A DNA stretch of 64,000 nt from Chitinophaga niabensis. Lineage in GTDB: Bacteria > Bacteroidota > Bacteroidia > Chitinophagales > Chitinophagaceae. Below are positions 59,768 through 64,000 of the stretch, one piece after another. The translations under genes and the position numbers were made by a program. The stretch spans positions 1,178,001 to 1,242,000 of the forward strand of contig NZ_FSRA01000001.1 in NCBI RefSeq assembly GCF_900129465.1, in the 5' to 3' direction. Each line of letters starts with the position of its first letter. Position 1 is the stretch's first letter. The notes under the pieces were generated by a model, which was not told the origin of the DNA, ran no database searches, and worked only from the letters and a program-made list of their open reading frames with translations.

Positions 59768-59905
59768 CTCTCCAAAATAAAAAACTCCGCCCTCTGCTGC
59801 GCGGCAAAACCTCTGCAATCCCATTAAAAAATATTGCTCACACAAAAAGAAAAAACACCCTCTCCAAAATAAAAAGCTCCGCCCTCTGCTGCGCGGCAAA
59901 ACCTC
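59768..59905. repeat. 46-bp direct repeat, two copies
   Basis: Copies at 59768-59813 and 59860-59905 differ at one position. The shared part includes CTCTCCAAAATAAAAA, CTCCGCCCTCTGCTGCG and CGGCAAAACCTC. Copies are 46 bp apart. On the minus strand each has a GC-rich part followed by a T-rich part, so they may be tandem weak terminators for the PAS gene. No gene is present. Confidence 0.72.
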
Positions 59906-59919
59906 AGCAGTAAACAAAA

Positions 59920-61416
59920 CTACTCCTTCTGCACCTCCATGAATATAGTATTACACTTATCCGCCACATCATGCAATATCTCATCCATTTCCTGCGCCAG
60001 CTTCTCAACATGCACCAATAACGGCGCATTATCCGGGTCTGCCAGGTTTTCTTTATTCATCAATCCAACAAGGCCAAGCATAGAAGCAACCGGCCGCCGC
60101 ATCCCATGCGAACTCATATGCGCTACTTTCTTCAGATCTTCCACAAACTTTTTCTTTTCATCAATATCCTGCATTGCACCGATCACCCTGTAAGGAAGTC
60201 CCTCTTCATTATAGATCACATATCCTCTGTCACTCACATACCGGTATTCTCCCCATGCATTCATAAAACGATACTCCACCTCCCATTGCGTAAGCCGCGT
60301 TCTGATCACCTCTTCCAGGCTAAACACAGCCCGTGCATAATCATCCGGGTGCACCATTTTCTTCCACCAGGAAATATCTTCATTGCTGGTATCGTGCCCG
60401 AAGAGCAATTGTAAATTGGAATTCCATAACACTTTGTTGGTGGCCAGGTCCCAATCCCAGATCACATCATTCGTTGCAAGGGATACGATCTCATATCTTT
60501 CCACCGCCTTTTTAAGCCTGATCTCCTGTTGTTTCCGCTCTGTAATATTCCTGGCAAAACAAGCCACGCCAATGATATCACCTTCCATCACAATGGGTGT
60601 GAAAGTCACTTCTGACCAGGACAAGCCGATGCCCTGCAGCTCCCGCGCATCTTCAATTACCAGGGTTTCTCCCTGAAGGCTTCTATCATAGTGTTTCTGC
60701 CAGCGTTGATATTCCAGCTCTCCTTCCACCATAGATAAGGCATCACCAAGTTTGATGTCAGTATTGGTAAATTTCAGGATCGTATTGTGAAAAGCCTGGT
60801 TAAAAGCAATGAATTGTTTATCTGCATTCACCGCCCAGATAAGGGCATCTGTGCTGTTGATAATGGTGTTCAGTAATTTTTCCTGCTGGTTGAGGGCTTC
60901 ATCAGCCAGGTATTTATCCGTTACATCCATTGCACTCACCACTTCGGCTGCTTTTCCTTTATAGGAAGTGCCGAAAGACTGCACCTGTACATATACCAGT
61001 TCGCCATTCTTTTTTACGTGCTGGAGGCCATCTGCCTTAGGGTCCAGGTCTGTCATCTGCATCTGCAGGAATTCCTGGCGGCTGTATCCATAGGTATTCA
61101 CCGCAGCATCATTAACGAGCAGGATACGGAGATCTTTTTTATTGTAGATCCACATGGCATGCGGCGATTCCTTAAAGATGCGGATATAGGCATTTTCAGA
61201 ATGATGAAGGGAGGTCAGGTATTTTTTCAGCAACCAGTACAGCAGTGAGCCGCAGATGAGCATAAATGTAACGCCTTTGAGATGCTGACCTACCCAGATC
61301 CTGGAAGAAGTGGGGCCAAATAGCCACATGAGGAGGCTGTCAGTAGTGAAGATCCAGAAAATGCCAAAGGCAATAAAGATCATCACTGTCCTAAGCGGTG
61401 AGAAAAGGTTGATCAT
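59920..61416 (-). CDS. Membrane PAS-domain protein with histidine phospho-acceptor helix but no ATPase domain
   Basis: 498 aa. Two spans (about residues 9-31 and 46-65), then three PAS regions (about 75-170, 180-300, 305-425; TDKY, ITERK and DIDEKKK-type linkers) and a C-terminal helical part with an H-box-like HMSSHGMRRPVASMLGLV. The protein stops about 60 residues later, so the HATPase catalytic domain of a histidine kinase is absent. Related forms occur in the phylum. It may need a partner kinase, or act as a sensor scaffold. It is convergent to the fucosidase unit and divergent from the Gfo/Idh gene. Confidence 0.87.
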   Translation of the reverse strand: MINLFSPLRTVMIFIAFGIFWIFTTDSLLMWLFGPTSSRIWVGQHLKGVTFMLICGSLLYWLLKKYLTSLHHSENAYIRIFKESPHAMWIYNKKDLRILLVNDAAVNTYGYSRQEFLQMQMTDLDPKADGLQHVKKNGELVYVQVQSFGTSYKGKAAEVVSAMDVTDKYLADEALNQQEKLLNTIINSTDALIWAVNADKQFIAFNQAFHNTILKFTNTDIKLGDALSMVEGELEYQRWQKHYDRSLQGETLVIEDARELQGIGLSWSEVTFTPIVMEGDIIGVACFARNITERKQQEIRLKKAVERYEIVSLATNDVIWDWDLATNKVLWNSNLQLLFGHDTSNEDISWWKKMVHPDDYARAVFSLEEVIRTRLTQWEVEYRFMNAWGEYRYVSDRGYVIYNEEGLPYRVIGAMQDIDEKKKFVEDLKKVAHMSSHGMRRPVASMLGLVGLMNKENLADPDNAPLLVHVEKLAQEMDEILHDVADKCNTIFMEVQKE

Positions 61417-61539
61417 ACATGGTGTGTTTCAGTCGAGGTTCGGTTACTGCGTCCAAAGTAATAAAAAAAATGAGTCCCGGCCCTGCCGCACTACCTATAT
61501 ATTTAAAAATGATGTATCTTATTGAAAACCCTTATAGTC

Positions 61540-62640
61540 ATGACACATTCCCGTAGAAAATTCCTCCAGTATTCAGCTGTAATGGGCGCATCAGCATTTG
61601 CCTCCCCGCTGGCAGGATTAGCCATGCCATGGCAGCAGCGTAAGCTGGGTGTTGCGCTCATAGGCCTTGGCGGTTATGCCACAAACCAGTTGGCGCCTGC
61701 ACTGCAGCAAACGCAAAATATTGAACTGCGTGGCATTGTTACCGGCACACCTTCCAAGATCCCTGTATGGGTAGAGAAGTACAAGATCCAGGACAAGAAC
61801 ATCTATAACTATGAGAACTTCGATAAGATCGTTGATAATAAGGATATTGATGTGGTGTACATCGTACTGCCCAATTCTATGCATGCGGAATACACCATCC
61901 GTGCTGCAAAAGCAGGGAAACATGTGATCTGTGAAAAGCCAATGGCAGTGAGCGTAAAAGAAGGGCAGGCCATGATCGATGCCTGTAAAAAAGCCAACCG
62001 GCAACTGGCGATAGGCTATCGCCTGCATTATGATCCCTTCCATCTTGAAATGATGCGGCTCACCCGGGAGAAAGTATTCGGGAAAGTAAAGCTCGTGGAA
62101 GCCAGCGATGGTTTCAGGGCCGGTGATCCCAACCAGTGGCGGCTGAAACATGCTTTATCCGGCGGCGGGCCTTTGATGGATGTAGGGATCTATGCCATCC
62201 AGGGCGCGCGTTATACAGTAGGTGAAGAACCGATCTATGTAACGGCACAGGAGTTCCCGAAAACAGAGCCGGAGAAGTTTAAGGATGTTGAAGAGTCGCT
62301 GGCATGGCAGTTATATTTCCCCGGAGGCGCTATTGCCAATTCCTTTTCTACTTATACCACCGGCGTGAACCGTTTATATGCAGCAGCAGAAGGCGGATGG
62401 TATGAAGTAAACAATGCATATGGCTACAGGGGCCAGCAGGGCCGCACCAGCAAAGGGCCTATGGAGATCACGCCTATCAATCAGCAGGCTGCACATATGG
62501 ATGGTGTGGCTAAAGCAATCCTGGAGAACCGGCCCAATAATGTACCGGGAGAAGAAGGGCTGCGGGATATGAAAGTAATAGAAGGCATTTATGAAGCGAT
62601 CTCCAGCGGTAAAAAAGTAAAATTAGATCTGCTCAAATAG
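61540..62640 (+). CDS. Tat-exported Gfo/Idh/MocA family oxidoreductase
   Basis: 366 aa from ATG 61540; the TTG at 61522 is rejected because this ATG starts the twin-arginine signal (HSRRKFLQYSAVMGASAFAS). The NAD(P)-binding domain has GVALIGLGGYATNQLAPAL, the CEKPMAV motif follows, and the C-terminal domain has GGGPLMDVGIYAIQGARY. It is related to glucose-fructose oxidoreductase; probably acts in the periplasm on a sugar with a tightly bound cofactor. Its last 18 bp overlap the convergent phosphoesterase gene. Such enzymes make 3-keto-sugars, the substrates of some DUF1080 proteins. Confidence 0.92.
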   Translation: MTHSRRKFLQYSAVMGASAFASPLAGLAMPWQQRKLGVALIGLGGYATNQLAPALQQTQNIELRGIVTGTPSKIPVWVEKYKIQDKNIYNYENFDKIVDNKDIDVVYIVLPNSMHAEYTIRAAKAGKHVICEKPMAVSVKEGQAMIDACKKANRQLAIGYRLHYDPFHLEMMRLTREKVFGKVKLVEASDGFRAGDPNQWRLKHALSGGGPLMDVGIYAIQGARYTVGEEPIYVTAQEFPKTEPEKFKDVEESLAWQLYFPGGAIANSFSTYTTGVNRLYAAAEGGWYEVNNAYGYRGQQGRTSKGPMEITPINQQAAHMDGVAKAILENRPNNVPGEEGLRDMKVIEGIYEAISSGKKVKLDLLK

Positions 62641-63705
62641 ATAATAGAGCGGTGATTCTTCCAGTACTTTCCTGGCGCCGTCCTCCCATTTGATCAGGCG
62701 GATGAAACCATCTGTTATTTCAATGCCGGTGATATCCCCGTCGCTGAAACAACAGCAGCCTGTATTGAAGTAGGTGGGCTGCGCCATTGTTTTTATCAGT
62801 ACTTTCCCTTCGTATTCTTTTTTGCGTTTTGCCAGGGAATCCTGTAATGAAGTGACCAGGGCTTCATCCTTTTCCTTCATGGCTTTTTCCAGTTGCTTCG
62901 TCAGGCGGTCTATATGATCGAGGGAAACAAATACGGGTTTGTGTGTATGCCCTGAAATCAGGAAAGTGTTCTTCGCCTGTAAGGTCCACTCATACATCAC
63001 AATATTGTGCAGGTCTACCAGGTCAAAGGAATCTGATACCGTATCCATGCGTATGTCCAGCAAACGTTGAATAGGCGTCCAGATAGCTGCTACGAACCAT
63101 TTGGAAAAAGCATTGCCGTCACTGCGCTGATCTCCCTGGTGGCCATGGGTGAGGAAGATGTTGAAAGTGCTGTTGTTATAAGGCATCTGGAGGATCAAAC
63201 CTTCATAGATCTTTAGTTTATCGCCGAAGATGGGTTTCAGGAACTGGTTGCGGGGAATGAGGTAATTCCATTCCAGGTCGTGATTCCCAAAGATGCGGTA
63301 ATAGCGGTCTTTCTGAAGGAATTTGGCCTCTTCCAGTAAGGTTAAACGGTTCTTTTCGATCACTTTGGCGGGCGTGCTTTCCCATAATTCCTCACAATCT
63401 CCCAGGTTGATGAGCGTATATCCCTCATTGTAGTAGTGCGTGAGGGCTTTCATGTAGTTTTCTTCCGCTATCATAAAATCATCTGCAGCATCTTTTGCAC
63501 CTTTATGCTGATCTGAAAGGATAATATAACGGGCGCTCTCCGGATGGCAGGAGAGGAGCAGCCCCTTATCCTGTTTGCCTTTCAGGATATCCTGCTGAAG
63601 TTGCGTGAGATTGCTGAAAACAGCTTTGCTTTCAGGCCGGGATGATAATTTGTTGGCAAGCCAGATAACAGGTTTCCGGAATATTATTTGCAGTAGTTTC
63701 TTCAA
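62623..63705 (-). CDS. Calcineurin-like metallophosphoesterase
   Basis: 360 aa, no clear signal peptide. The metal-binding motifs are in order: LSDQHKG (Asp-x-His), NLGDCEELW (Gly-Asp), FGNHDLEWN (Gly-Asn-His-Asp/Glu), THGHQGD and SGHTHKP (His and Gly-His-x-His). It hydrolyses a phosphoester or pyrophosphate; no specific substrate can be given. The last 18 bp overlap the convergent Gfo/Idh gene. The next gene (amidase) is divergent across 36 bp. Confidence 0.92.
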   Translation of the reverse strand: MKKLLQIIFRKPVIWLANKLSSRPESKAVFSNLTQLQQDILKGKQDKGLLLSCHPESARYIILSDQHKGAKDAADDFMIAEENYMKALTHYYNEGYTLINLGDCEELWESTPAKVIEKNRLTLLEEAKFLQKDRYYRIFGNHDLEWNYLIPRNQFLKPIFGDKLKIYEGLILQMPYNNSTFNIFLTHGHQGDQRSDGNAFSKWFVAAIWTPIQRLLDIRMDTVSDSFDLVDLHNIVMYEWTLQAKNTFLISGHTHKPVFVSLDHIDRLTKQLEKAMKEKDEALVTSLQDSLAKRKKEYEGKVLIKTMAQPTYFNTGCCCFSDGDITGIEITDGFIRLIKWEDGARKVLEESPLYYLFEQI

Positions 63706-63741
63706 TTAGATAAAGATAGGGATTTCTTATATTTGAGAACA

Positions 63742-64000
63742 ATGGGAAAACAGAACAACTGGCTGATCATGACCATGATCGTTTCGATCTGTGGTTGTGC
63801 GCCGCAACCATACAAGGTTACCAACAAAGTTTACCGCAAACAGGCCAAAGCACTGTCCGGCGTGATCCGGCAGGAACCGGGTAATATTCCGGTGAACGCA
63901 GCACCTGTAACAGACTGGTGGGCTGGCACCACTAACTTCAACCTGCGGAAGCCTAATTTTGTGATCATTCATCATACGGCACAGAATTCCTGTGAGCAAA
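63742..64000 (+). CDS. N-acetylmuramoyl-L-alanine amidase-like lipoprotein (cut by window edge)
   Basis: Only the first 86 codons are visible. Lipoprotein signal MGKQNNWLIMTMIVSICGC (Cys19). Near the edge, NLRKPNFVIIHHTAQNSCEQ contains the IHHTA motif with the first zinc His of AmiD/Amidase_2-type enzymes, which cut the bond between muramic acid and the stem peptide. An outer-membrane-anchored cell-wall recycling enzyme is inferred. The C-terminal catalytic residues are outside the window. Confidence 0.85.
   Translation, partial: MGKQNNWLIMTMIVSICGCAPQPYKVTNKVYRKQAKALSGVIRQEPGNIPVNAAPVTDWWAGTTNFNLRKPNFVIIHHTAQNSCEQ

Noticed and set aside
59711-59917. 68-codon minus-strand frame
   Set aside because: Its internal repetition comes only from the 46-bp DNA repeat; no protein features.
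61540-62640. Gfo/Idh/MocA gene as a GH109 glycosidase
   Set aside because: The Tat signal and fold are similar, but nothing visible sets it apart from ordinary sugar oxidoreductases.

Overview
The window comes from a Bacteroidota bacterium, most likely a Chitinophaga-like member of the Chitinophagaceae. This is inferred from gene content: four SusC/SusD pairs, an ECF sigma/FecR pair, a one-protein hybrid two-component sensor, DUF983 and DUF1080 proteins, and repeated -7 boxes of the form TAnnTTTG instead of sigma70-type promoters. No rRNA, tRNA, CRISPR array, intact insertion sequence or phage module was seen.

Layout. 1-4.2 kb: a partial short-chain dehydrogenase, an exported START-like protein, a small unknown gene, a decayed toxin gene next to a perfect palindrome, and a 614-aa exported protein. 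4.3-6.7 kb: a YhcH-type sugar anomerase, a SufR-like Fe-S regulator divergent from a Mn-type superoxide dismutase, and a lipoprotein. 6.75-15.2 kb: ECF sigma, FecR anti-sigma, SusC with STN domain, SusD and a TlpA-like thioredoxin protein (PUL 1). 15.3-27.4 kb: a GntR/FCD regulator and a co-directional eight-gene locus: BNR protein, SusC, SusD, sialidase-like enzyme, kelch-sodium symporter fusion, two uncharacterised proteins and a DUF1080 protein (PUL 2). 27.6-31.2 kb: an aspartic protease, an MFS exporter and a fatty-acid desaturase. 31.4-35.3 kb: kynureninase, an SGNH hydrolase and a beta-helix protein. 35.4-37.3 kb: small genes and an Rnk/GreA-like protein. 37.4-43.3 kb: a CzcCBA-type metal efflux operon headed by a small acidic exported protein. 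43.4-44.7 kb: an AraC regulator and a DUF983 protein. 44.8-59.7 kb: a hybrid two-component sensor, two SusC/SusD pairs and a GH29 alpha-L-fucosidase (PUL 3). 59.9-64 kb: a PAS protein with a phospho-acceptor helix but no ATPase domain, a Tat-exported Gfo/Idh/MocA oxidoreductase, a metallophosphoesterase and a partial amidase.

How the parts may work together. Each PUL shows a different regulatory mode: sigma/anti-sigma, GntR repressor, and hybrid two-component. PUL 2 is the most unusual. It resembles a sialic-acid locus, but its best sialidase-like enzyme keeps the catalytic Tyr/Glu/Asp and two arginines while Phe occupies the place of the first, carboxylate-binding arginine. The mutarotase-like kelch domain is fused to the importer, and no sialic-acid lyase or kinase is present in the window. 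The GntR gene and the first PUL 2 gene share an 11-bp motif at their promoters.

A second regulatory link was found by comparing promoters. The superoxide dismutase promoter and the MFS exporter promoter, 24.5 kb apart, carry a 28-bp dyad that is identical at 26 positions in the same orientation relative to the downstream gene. This suggests a small redox regulon run by the SufR-like protein.
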